Assembly (NCBI GenBank): GCA_048267245.1
Contig: JBLWXV010000002.1
Location: 1,178,001 to 1,242,000, forward strand
Length of the DNA: 64,000 bases
Direction of reading: 5' to 3'
Origin: JBLWXV01 sp048267245
Lineage (GTDB): Bacteria > Bdellovibrionota > Bacteriovoracia > Bacteriovoracales > Bacteriovoracaceae
The notes beneath the pieces were generated by a model. The model did not search any database and had not been told where the DNA came from. It saw only the letters and a program-made list of their open reading frames with translations. This document shows positions 26,105-35,100 of the stretch, one piece after another. Numbering within the stretch: the first letter of the stretch is position 1; each line of letters starts with the position of its first letter. Made by a program: the position numbers and the translations under genes.

Positions 26105-27866
26105 GGGTGGTTGCTCCCTTGCTCTTCGTTTGATTTGAAAGAGCGAGGTAGAGAGGATTATTTAAGGCACTTCCAAGTTTTGGAACTGGACGTTGGGCCG
26201 AGTCGCCATAGCCTATATCAAAGCGAACGGCGTTGATGAGTACTCGCTCAAAAGTAGGGGCCAGTATATTTGGTGCATCCCCAATAGGGTTATTACTTAT
26301 GTAGTCTTCAATTACCAGGGCGCACTCGCGGTAGAAATCCAGTTCGCTAAGTTCGTCGTAGAGTTTCATCGCACCACTTAGGTAGCGAAGTGTGGTGATG
26401 AAATGACCAGTATAGAGATCGTGGATGAGGTAAGTTGGTGGCAGAGATGTGAGAGCACTCATACCTTTGATATCTTGATATTTCCCTTTAAAATTACTAC
26501 TCACTCTCAGGTCTCCACCAAAGTCTTTTATAAAGACTCCACATGGAAGTGAGTTTTTCATCCTAAGCACAATATTCTGTCCGTGGGAGACTAGGCCCAG
26601 TCCATGCTTCATTTGTAGGTGATAGAGTGGGAGCACAACGTGTGTAAAGTAGGCACGAAGCCACTGGCGGCTATTGTATCCGGACCTTTCAATTAGAGTG
26701 GAGATAAGAGTTTTCCCGCTTTCATCTACAAAGAGAAGAGCTCCTGTCATCAGCGCCTCTTGATCAGCACTCTTTGCCTTACAAGTCGCGCTCTCCCTCC
26801 AGGTTGCTCCCAGAAATTCGTGGTAGCGGTATGGGGCACCTTTGACTTGTTGGTAGTGCTCGTTTGTATAGGCAATGCCAGCGCGCTCCTTGAGCACACT
26901 TAGACCGGCCTGATTTAGGATCTCATCTTTAGTGGCGAGATCTTCAACAAAGTCAGAGAGTTCAACACCGGCCTTGATATAAGCCGCCGGTAGACCTCTA
27001 ATGGCCGAGGTATTGAGTATCGTCAAAGGAAGCTTGATATCGAGTCTTGAATCCCTACTTCTATTGGTAAGAGTTCGCAGTGATACTTGAGGTGAGTATT
27101 CGTCACCATACACCCCAAGTTCAATCAAGTTGCCGGTGGCAAATTCGTGAGCGAATTGGATTTTAATGACGTGATCCCACTGCCAGGGGTGAACGGGAAG
27201 GTAGAAGTAGTCCTTCTCACTTGCCCCTAGTCGATTTGCTTGCTCGCAAAAGCGGGCAAGCTCTGCTGGGTTCATACTCTCATTGAGAATCGTATCCATG
27301 TCCTCGCCACTTGCCCAAGCGTGAGTGGCGATCGTTTTTTTAAGTGCTACCCAATGAAGTTTAAAGCGGGGCGCAGCCTCTGGAGAGAATTTAAATGAGT
27401 CCTCGCTACCCCAACCAATTCTGCCTTTGTTGAGCAAAATCTTTGGATGTCCACTCAAGTAGCTCTGAAGTTCTGTCTCTGGTAGTTCGAGTAGGGTGCT
27501 TGAAGTTATATTTTCTCGCTTTTTTAGAATTTCAACTTCTCGCGCGAGGGTATTTGCGAGTTCTTCAAGAAAATTTCCAAGGGTGATATCGCCCATCTTA
27601 TGAATGTCTTTGATATCGATAAAGAACTGAGCGGCACTTAGGAGCTGCGTTTGTGGCACACGTTTGATTGAATTCTCTTGGACGACAAGTGAATCCCATA
27701 TCGAGAGCTCCGCCTGAAATTCATAATTGATATCACCTAAAGTGAGTCGGTAGCTTCCAGCGGCAATCTCAGTAGGGCGCAATAACTCTTCGTAATAGAG
27801 CTCTCCAATTGATTTTGCTATCAACTGGCGATTGGCGCGAATGTAGAGATCGCTTCTTAATTCCAA
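26097..27866 (-). CDS. iucC: NIS siderophore synthetase, IucA/IucC family (IucC position)
   Basis: The 589-residue enzyme shows the synthetase motifs SGHPKILLNKGRIGW (nucleotide and substrate site) and LPVHPWQWDHVI, and the HGLGLVSHGQN segment of the palm domain. Family members activate a citrate carboxylate with ATP and couple it to an N-acylated hydroxylamine. I chose the TTG at 27866 because GGGAGG lies six bases upstream. The longer frame to 27902 has no such signal and begins inside the acetyltransferase gene. By gene order this would add the second hydroxamate arm, as IucC does. Confidence 0.9.
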   Translation of the reverse strand: MELRSDLYIRANRQLIAKSIGELYYEELLRPTEIAAGSYRLTLGDINYEFQAELSIWDSLVVQENSIKRVPQTQLLSAAQFFIDIKDIHKMGDITLGNFLEELANTLAREVEILKKRENITSSTLLELPETELQSYLSGHPKILLNKGRIGWGSEDSFKFSPEAAPRFKLHWVALKKTIATHAWASGEDMDTILNESMNPAELARFCEQANRLGASEKDYFYLPVHPWQWDHVIKIQFAHEFATGNLIELGVYGDEYSPQVSLRTLTNRSRDSRLDIKLPLTILNTSAIRGLPAAYIKAGVELSDFVEDLATKDEILNQAGLSVLKERAGIAYTNEHYQQVKGAPYRYHEFLGATWRESATCKAKSADQEALMTGALLFVDESGKTLISTLIERSGYNSRQWLRAYFTHVVLPLYHLQMKHGLGLVSHGQNIVLRMKNSLPCGVFIKDFGGDLRVSSNFKGKYQDIKGMSALTSLPPTYLIHDLYTGHFITTLRYLSGAMKLYDELSELDFYRECALVIEDYISNNPIGDAPNILAPTFERVLINAVRFDIGYGDSAQRPVPKLGSALNNPLYLALSNQTKSKGATTHE

Positions 27867-28828
27867 GCATGTCCTCCCGCAAAGTAGAGGTCGCGGTAAC
27901 ATTGAAGGAGGGCCGCCCTTTTGTGAGGAAAGTCAAATTCCTTCACAAAGCGCCAGCATTTAAAGGTTTCTACGTATTTTAAGATCGCTTTATTATCAGA
28001 TCTGGGCTCGGCCGAGATGACTTGAGTTCTACCCTCATCAAGATAGATATAGTGTACCGTCGCTCTCAAAATAGCGTCGGTATTTTTAAAACCGAGGTAG
28101 CTCTCTTCTCCGATTAAAAAGTGAAAGCCGCGATCATAAGGGCCACTGTCATAGTAGGGACCGAGACGATCTTCCTTGACCCAGTAGAATTCAAAGTAGC
28201 CCACAGGAGTGTCGTCGATGCTCACAATCGCTGGCGTACTGTGCGGGTCCATGAGTCCTTTGGTAAGGTAGGAGTGGTGATCTTCTAGACTGCCTTCAAG
28301 CTCCCAGAACTCACTAACACGCTTTTTATTTTGCCATTCATTAAATTTTTCTAGATCTCGTTCACGATCGACCACTCTAAAGGAGATTGTTTTTCCTATT
28401 GTTGGGGAGTGGCGGCGATACAGCACTCGTCCTTCTTCAAGATAGGGGCGCTCTGGGTGTTTGACATCTCCTGTATTTTGAAAGCGAGCGATCAATTTGC
28501 TCTCAAGTGTGTCCTGAGTCCAGACTCCAGGAAGCTCGGCAAATTGATTGCGATCAATATTATTGGTCGTCACTTTACTGGCAATCAGCGCCTGAAGAGA
28601 GGGAGTGAAATTGATAATGTCGCAATTGGTACTTAAGTAAATTGCCTCAAGTGCAGCAATGAGCATTTTTGAGTCACTGAGTTCACCACTGAGGTGATTA
28701 TCATTGAGTTTTAAAGCGGCGCGCTTTTGCTCAGTTAAAACCTCGAGATTACCTTCTTGATCAACATTGACCTCAAAAGGATGAGCGTGTCCGGGGCGCG
28801 AAAATCTATATTGAGTAGGATTAATCAT
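27857..28828 (-). CDS. iucB: GNAT acetyltransferase, IucB/RhbD-like (N6-hydroxylysine acetylation)
   Basis: The 323-residue protein has a degenerate N-terminal region and a C-terminal GNAT domain typical of siderophore acetyltransferases (RVVDRERDLEKFNEWQNKKRVSEFWE ... GYFEFYWVKEDRLG ... DEGRTQVISAEPRSDN). The length is close to E. coli IucB. The start overlaps the iucA-like stop by eight bases (ATGATTAA). It should acetylate N6-hydroxylysine with acetyl-CoA in the cytoplasm, giving the hydroxamate that the NIS enzymes attach to citrate. Confidence 0.9.
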   Translation of the reverse strand: MINPTQYRFSRPGHAHPFEVNVDQEGNLEVLTEQKRAALKLNDNHLSGELSDSKMLIAALEAIYLSTNCDIINFTPSLQALIASKVTTNNIDRNQFAELPGVWTQDTLESKLIARFQNTGDVKHPERPYLEEGRVLYRRHSPTIGKTISFRVVDRERDLEKFNEWQNKKRVSEFWELEGSLEDHHSYLTKGLMDPHSTPAIVSIDDTPVGYFEFYWVKEDRLGPYYDSGPYDRGFHFLIGEESYLGFKNTDAILRATVHYIYLDEGRTQVISAEPRSDNKAILKYVETFKCWRFVKEFDFPHKRAALLQCYRDLYFAGGHAWN

Positions 28829-30572
28829 TTGATTTGACCTTCAGAGGGTTTGGAATCAGGTTATAAATACTCATGGGATTAGCGATGGTATTTTCATTAA
28901 TATCGCGAAGACAGCAGCCAAAATTTCCCTTCTGCCATAGCGCTTCGCTTTCTAGTAGGTAGTCAAGGGTGCTGGTATCCCTTGGCCCAAGCTTGCGCAA
29001 GTGAAGGAGGAACTCTCTGAGTTCTTCTATGAAAATTGTTTCATCACAATTAGCAATTTCGCTGAGAGTGACGATCGTATTAAATGTGGAGTTGATGATG
29101 AGGTAGTAGCAAAAGAGCATACTTCCCATGTCGTGGGTGAGAATATTTCCATTTTCTCGCACTAGGCTTTTACATTCACTACTATATAGAGAGTGACCAA
29201 GCTCACTATAGCCAGTGCCTTGGCAATCGCGAAAATATGATTTTTTAGGCATTCCATCTTCGCCAAGTGTGAGGACGATATTTTGCTGATGGGCCCCGAG
29301 ATAAATTCCGTAATTTGATTGTGCATCAATAAGTGGAGCGAGCACGACTTTTAAGAATTGCTTAAACCAAACTCTAAGCTCTGCTGGTGCTTTGAGATTG
29401 TAAGCGGCTTCAAGATAGTATCTACCACTTGGCCCCCTTTGATTGAGTGTGGCCAGGACGTGACTTCTAAGACTATTTTCTTTTGTAAATGGATTGTCTC
29501 TGGCCACCACAATAGATTCGATAATAAGTTTGCCACTGATATCTTTTAGGGCCGCAAATGCTCCTTCAAAGAGAACGCTAAATTCTGGGTGGAGCTTTTG
29601 AAACTCTTGTCCTTTTTTGGTGTGAAGGACGTCGTGGACTTGCATGCCGCGAACAACTTCTACCTCTTGAAGATGGCGAATGGAATTTGTCAGTCGCATT
29701 GACAGCGAGAACTTAAGCATCGAGGGAAGGTGAGCGCTATAGATGGAGCGCACCGATGAAGTCGCTCTCCACATAGGTCTCTCATCGCCTTCAAGTAGAC
29801 GAAGGGCGCCGCTCTCAATAAGCTCTCTCACGCGAGAATTCTCTCTTAAATGCTTTACTTGCCATGGGTGAATGGGAAGTATCTTCATTCCTTGTTCAAG
29901 AGCAGGCCCAATATGAGCTTTGAAGAAGTCAGAGGTGAGGTTAGACTTTAGAATTTCTAATATCCAGTCCTTCTGATAATGAGTTGCTCGAAGCTCATGA
30001 AAGTTCTTCGCCGCAACCACTGCCCAGTGAAGCTTGAATTCGTTGCCATACTCTGGTGAATAGGACTCGAAGTCTTGATCTTCAAGCCCACCGCGATTCT
30101 TTGGGTAGGGATGAAAGCTGTGCCCGGCATAGAGAAGAGATTCTGAATCAATGAGTGAAATATCTCTTTTGTGATAGAGCTCTTTAAAGCGGTCTTGGCA
30201 TGCGGCCAGAATTTTTTGAAGGGCCATATTACTGGCCGTCACCCTTGAGAGAAATTCATTTCTCTTTTGTAAACTTACTTCGCCCATGGCCTCTGCAGTG
30301 GCATCGATGAGCCACTCAATACTTTCTTGTGCCGGCAGCTGCCCCTGAGTTATTTGATATTGATGGCGCCCAAGTTTGCTAAAGCGCTTGAGTGGGAGGC
30401 TGAGGCGCTGATTACTTTTATTAGTAAACTCGACTTTATCAGGAGAGATGCTGCAATTGAGACCAAGGTGGCCCGCCTCACGCAAGAGTGAATTGCAAAA
30501 GCTAGCTAGCGAATCTGCATGGAATTCGATCCTGCGCGAGCTTTGGTCAATTGCGTCTTTAGGGCCTAACAT
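28821..30572 (-). CDS. iucA: NIS siderophore synthetase, IucA/IucC family (IucA position)
   Basis: The 583-residue enzyme carries AGHSFHPYPKNRGG and LPIHPWQVKHL, the two conserved synthetase motifs, plus YGIYLGAHQQN in the palm. Like IucA it lies first among the biosynthetic genes and would couple the first hydroxamate arm to citrate. The ATG at 30572 has no clear Shine-Dalgarno sequence but follows a good promoter. It differs enough from the second synthetase that the two are not recent duplicates. Confidence 0.9.
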   Translation of the reverse strand: MLGPKDAIDQSSRRIEFHADSLASFCNSLLREAGHLGLNCSISPDKVEFTNKSNQRLSLPLKRFSKLGRHQYQITQGQLPAQESIEWLIDATAEAMGEVSLQKRNEFLSRVTASNMALQKILAACQDRFKELYHKRDISLIDSESLLYAGHSFHPYPKNRGGLEDQDFESYSPEYGNEFKLHWAVVAAKNFHELRATHYQKDWILEILKSNLTSDFFKAHIGPALEQGMKILPIHPWQVKHLRENSRVRELIESGALRLLEGDERPMWRATSSVRSIYSAHLPSMLKFSLSMRLTNSIRHLQEVEVVRGMQVHDVLHTKKGQEFQKLHPEFSVLFEGAFAALKDISGKLIIESIVVARDNPFTKENSLRSHVLATLNQRGPSGRYYLEAAYNLKAPAELRVWFKQFLKVVLAPLIDAQSNYGIYLGAHQQNIVLTLGEDGMPKKSYFRDCQGTGYSELGHSLYSSECKSLVRENGNILTHDMGSMLFCYYLIINSTFNTIVTLSEIANCDETIFIEELREFLLHLRKLGPRDTSTLDYLLESEALWQKGNFGCCLRDINENTIANPMSIYNLIPNPLKVKSND

Positions 30573-30606
30573 TTGAAAATTCTTGGTTAGATTAGCTATT
30601 AAGCCC

Positions 30607-30657
30607 GTTATACGAGGGATTGACAGTTATTTCAATTAAAAGTTTGAGCTGTCAAAC
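30607..30657 (-). promoter_or_regulatory. iucA: Promoter and palindromic operator of the siderophore biosynthesis operon
   Basis: On the minus strand TTGAAA (30630-30635) and TATAAC (30607-30612) are 17 bases apart. Just upstream lies GTTTGA-N4-TCAAAC (30642-30657), the same dyad as before the receptor unit; it also contains a TTGACA. A weaker ATTGA-N8-TCAAT dyad (30619-30636) spans the -35. The repressor could act on either promoter reading. No classical Fur box is evident. Confidence 0.6.
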
Positions 30658-30693
30658 AAAGATCATCTTTTTTACTCAGTTTGGCACTAAGTC

Positions 30694-31953
30694 TTATTGA
30701 GAAACTGGGGTTTTTGCCACTTCCAAAGGCCTACTTGGGGTGGTTTTGATGAGCATCGCCACAACCCCGAGAATAAAAAGGGAGATGATAATGACCACCG
30801 CACTCTCAGAGAGGACGTGAAGCTTCATGGATAGAGCGATAAGACCCGCTCCTAGCGCGTACCCCAGTGAGTGAGCGATACTGGCGAGTCCTAGTTTCTT
30901 GCCGTGAACACTAGTCTTGCTCTCCTGCTTAGTCTGACTCACAAGAGCGAGGTAGGCAGGAGGAATGAGGGCCGTGGCCAGAGAGATAAAGCCCACCGCA
31001 ATCCAAATTTCAGATTGGGAGGCGGCCTTCATAAGAATGAAAGAACCTATGACAAGTGAGATTGCTCCCACCAGGACCCTTGGTCTCCACGCTTTTTTAA
31101 GCAGCCAGATACTTGCCTGCTGAAAGATGAGGGCGAGCGCGCTTAAGACGAGGACGATTTTTGCCATCAAAACAGTAGCCTCATCACCTCGAATCTCAAG
31201 CGTCACCTTAAGGTGATGGCCAAGGAAAGTGTGAAGAATTCCCACGAAGCCCGTAAAGACTAAGGCCAAGAGAATGGGGTAGAGAGACTCCTTAATATCG
31301 AGTTTCCACTTCTGTGATTGCTCTTTGAGAATATCGATAAATGAGAGTTCGCTCCCCTGAGTGTCAGAGTTTTTCACAGCGCTGGTTGAACTCATAAAGC
31401 AACCAATGGCCAGGGTGAAGATCCAAATTGTCGCCCCAAAAATCATGAATTCAAAATTTACTTTCTTAAAGAGGATGATCACTGGGCCCAGGATTCTTCC
31501 AAGGTTTAGGCACATGGAGTTTCTCGTCATCACCTTGATTCGCTGATCTTCATCCGTGAGATCGAGTTGCCATGCCTGGGATACTGGAACTACTGCTGAG
31601 GCGAGTAGACCGTAGATAATCCTAGCAGCAAAGACCATGACGACCTTCACAGTGACAGAAAGACTTTGATTAAAGAGAAAGAGGCTTGAGAGCAAAATGA
31701 AGGAGAGTCCCATTCCAAACATACCAATACTGAGCACTCTTTTTCTTCCCAAACGATCGCTCTTTGTCGCCCAGTAGGGACTGCAAACGGCAAAGAAGAG
31801 TGAGCCAATACTGATGGCCGCGATGATATTTGAAGTGGCCACTCCGGTCTGCTCGGCGATGTAGGGAATGGTTGTATAGAGGATCATTTGCACACAACTA
31901 AAAGTGAGTGTATTGAGATAGGCAATGGCAAGCTTTGAGCGATTTGCTGACAT
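30694..31953 (-). CDS. MFS transporter, probable siderophore exporter (ShiF position)
   Basis: About twelve hydrophobic segments span 419 residues, with the MFS loop 2-3 motif (SDRLGRKRVLSIG). The gene is immediately upstream of the iucA-like gene, the place of shiF/iucX-type MFS genes in aerobactin loci. Siderophore export is inferred from this order. AAGGA seven bases before the ATG supports the start. It has its own promoter with an operator-like site. It is divergent from the IPT/TIG lipoprotein gene. Confidence 0.85.
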   Translation of the reverse strand: MSANRSKLAIAYLNTLTFSCVQMILYTTIPYIAEQTGVATSNIIAAISIGSLFFAVCSPYWATKSDRLGRKRVLSIGMFGMGLSFILLSSLFLFNQSLSVTVKVVMVFAARIIYGLLASAVVPVSQAWQLDLTDEDQRIKVMTRNSMCLNLGRILGPVIILFKKVNFEFMIFGATIWIFTLAIGCFMSSTSAVKNSDTQGSELSFIDILKEQSQKWKLDIKESLYPILLALVFTGFVGILHTFLGHHLKVTLEIRGDEATVLMAKIVLVLSALALIFQQASIWLLKKAWRPRVLVGAISLVIGSFILMKAASQSEIWIAVGFISLATALIPPAYLALVSQTKQESKTSVHGKKLGLASIAHSLGYALGAGLIALSMKLHVLSESAVVIIISLFILGVVAMLIKTTPSRPLEVAKTPVSQ

Positions 31954-31973
31954 CAGAGATCCTTAAAACAAGA

Positions 31974-32011
31974 GTTTGAGGGATCATACCTACTTGAAAT
32001 GACTTTGTCTT
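31974..32011 (-). promoter_or_regulatory. Promoter of the MFS gene with imperfect siderophore-locus operator
   Basis: On the minus strand AAGACA (32006-32011) and TATGAT (31983-31988) are 17 bases apart. The 16-base site GTTTGA-GGGA-TCATAC (31974-31989) differs from a perfect dyad by one base and covers the -10. It is the third site of this type in the locus. Confidence 0.5.
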
Positions 32012-32121
32012 GCCCCTAGTAGTGGGCGCTTAGCTAGTATTTAAGATCTCTAAAGGACAATTAAGTGACTGTATTTAAATAACTTCTTTAGATGGGTCTA
32101 GATATTGCCGATAATAGACTG

Positions 32122-35100
32122 ATGCATTTTTATAAAAAGCTCATCTATTCGCGACTGGTGGGAAGAATACTTCTTCTGTGTCCACTGGTGTTTATTCTTT
32201 CTTGTTCAAAGAAAGCTGAAAAGGCCAATACTTCATTTGCCCTTCACATGTCAGCCTTGAGTGCTCCGCTCTATGATCAGGGCGGCGCAATTGTGAGTGG
32301 TATCGAAGCGGTGAGTGGGAATCGCTTTGCTCTTGATGTGCGCGCGAAGGATAGTATCGATTTAAGTCCCGGTAAGTGGACTTTCTATGCAATAGGATGG
32401 ACAGGGGCGGCCCCTCTTGAAGGGAGTGCTCGCTGTGAGCAGCTTACGATGGAAATTGGAAACGAGGCCACTGAGGTCTCAATGACTCTTTCTGCTGCTA
32501 AATGTTCAAGCGCTGGCTTTGGTCAGGTGCTGCCACTCACAGTTGTGAGTTGTGATACGAGTTCTCTCGCCGCTGCTTCCAGCGTTGCAAGTCATTGTGA
32601 TGCAAGCGCAGGTAGCGCCCTCAGTTATCAGATCGACATTTTGAATTACGATACAAGTACGCTAGTGGCAAGTGAGGATGCGACTGGGGTCGCACTCGCC
32701 TCTACCAGTACTCTTGGGGCTTGCGTGGATACTAGTGGGGTGAGTGTGAATCCAACCCCCTGGACCTTGCCACTTCTAGGGGCGGGAGAGAATCTTCGCT
32801 TTAAGTTAGTTGCTTTTGATAGCGCTGGTTGTACAGGAAACACTTTACAGACTCTAGCCTCTAGGTCTCTCGCCTCCCTTACTTCTACTCATGCCTCTGT
32901 CTTTGCCGACGCAACTGAAATTCGACTCTTTGTTGACGACTGGGTTATCCCTCCTGCCCCCATTATTGCGGCCGTGTCTCCAAAGGGAGGGCTTGCTGGC
33001 GGCGGCAATGTTATTACGATCTCAGGCTCAAATTTTTATAACTCAACCGTCACAATTGGTGGCGCCAATTGCACCATCGGAACTGTTACCTCCAACTCAA
33101 TCACCTGTACCACGAGCGCAAGCTCTCAGGGCATTTTCGATATTGTCGTCACTAATCAAGACTCTCAGAGTACGACAGGGACTCAATTATTTGAGTACGG
33201 AGCAATACCTACCATAACTACGGTGACACCTAATTATGGTGCCCTTGCTGGCGGCACCAGCCTCACAATTAATGGCACTGGCTTTAGCACTCACGCAGGT
33301 CTTCCTTTAATTGATATTGGCGGCTCTCTTTGTCAATCAGTGGTTGTTGTGAACCCAACGACTATTAACTGTACGACAGCGCTTGGAACTGTCGGTGTTC
33401 AGACGATAACTCTCACGAATGCCAATAGCCTCTCTGGCAACCTCGCTTCGGGATTTACTTATCAGGGCGCTCCAACAGTGAGTGCGCTCTCTCTTGATTA
33501 TGGAGCGAGTGTTGGAGGTGAATCGATCACCTTAACGGGAACAAATTTTTCGAATTTAGGAGCTAACCCCACGGTCACTATTAATGGAGTGAACTGTACT
33601 TCTGTCGTTTTTGCCAGTTCTACTTCGATTTCGTGCACCACTGGTTCAAGTATTAGTGGGTCTTACGATGTTATTGTCACCAATGCCGATGGACAAAGCT
33701 CAGTAGGACAGACTATTGCTTATACCTATCAAGACGCTCCAATTGTGAGCAGTGTCTCTCCTTTTAGTGGAGCGCTCGCTGGTGGGGGCACGATTGTCAT
33801 CTCTGGCTCAAATTTCTCTGCCCTTGGAGGATCTCCAACTGTTCTCGTGGATGGCAATCCTTGTACTTCAGTTGTGGTTGTCAATCCAAGCACTCTCTCA
33901 TGTACCGCTCCCGCAGGAAGTGCTGGGCAGAAGACAATTAGTGTCACCAATATGGATTCTCAGGTGGGAAATCTTCCCAATGCCTATGAATACAATGATC
34001 CACTAACTGTGACTTCGCTTTCGCAAAACTACGCCGCTAGCTCTGGCGGGACGACAGTCTCAGTTTTTGGAACGAACTTTACTAATTTCATGGGAATGCC
34101 TTCAATCACCATCGGTGGCCTGGCCTGTTCTTCTGTTACATTTACTAGCTCTACAACGATTGATTGCGTGGGGACGCCCGTCCTTGCGGCAGGCGTTTAT
34201 GATGTTGTTATCACTAACCCCAACGGTGATCAAGATACATATGTTTCTTCAATGACCTATCAAGATGCTCCAGTCGTCTCATCTCTCTCCATTGAATATG
34301 GAAGTATTGCGGGTGGGCAAGCTCTTAGTATCTATGGCAATAATTTTTCTTCCCTCGGTGGAAATCCGACCGTTTTAATTGGTGGCGCCAATTGCAGTGG
34401 CGTGACTTTCGCAAGCAGCACTCAAATTGATTGCACAACTTCAACGGCTTCTCCCGGAGGCTTCGTTGTGACAGTGACTAATATGGATGGGCAAGCAAGC
34501 TCTGGCGGCCCAATGTATACTTACTTATCTCAACCCACAGTGACAGGAATCAGTCCGCATGCTGGCCTGGTTAACGCTTCAACCCCAGTGACAATTACTG
34601 GAACTAATTTTACCAATCTTGGTCCTGGTATGAGCGTGGTAATTGGAGCAATGACATGTACTGGAGTGAGTTATGTGAGTCCCACTGAACTTACTTGCAA
34701 TACCAGCGCAAGCTTGACCACAGGAGATTACGGCGTCACCGTGAGTGGCCCTGATGCTCAGAGTGGAAGTTTGGCAAGTGCTTTTACGGTGGGAAGCTTC
34801 TACTTAGGTTCTCGCGTTTCAAACGTTGCCCTCACTAGTTCTAATATTCTTGCAGTTCTCGATTCAACATATGGTCTTGAAATTTACAGTGCTACCGACC
34901 ATCAGACAGTCTCAGCTCGCCAAGCTGTGGTGAGCGGGGTTGGAAATGTGTATGATATTGAAGCTGTAGGTGCAACAACCTTTGCCGTCTTAGGTGGCAG
35001 TGGCTCTATGCTCTATTTAGTTGATGTGACCACTCCAAATGCACCCAGTATTATGGGCTCTGTTTCACTTGGGGCGATTCACTACACCATGAAGGTTGCT

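Noticed and set aside
32900..34800. Regular repeats that could suggest a CRISPR-like or satellite array
   Set aside because: The repeats are protein-level IPT/TIG repeats of about 260 bases with strong codon divergence, not short identical direct repeats with spacers.
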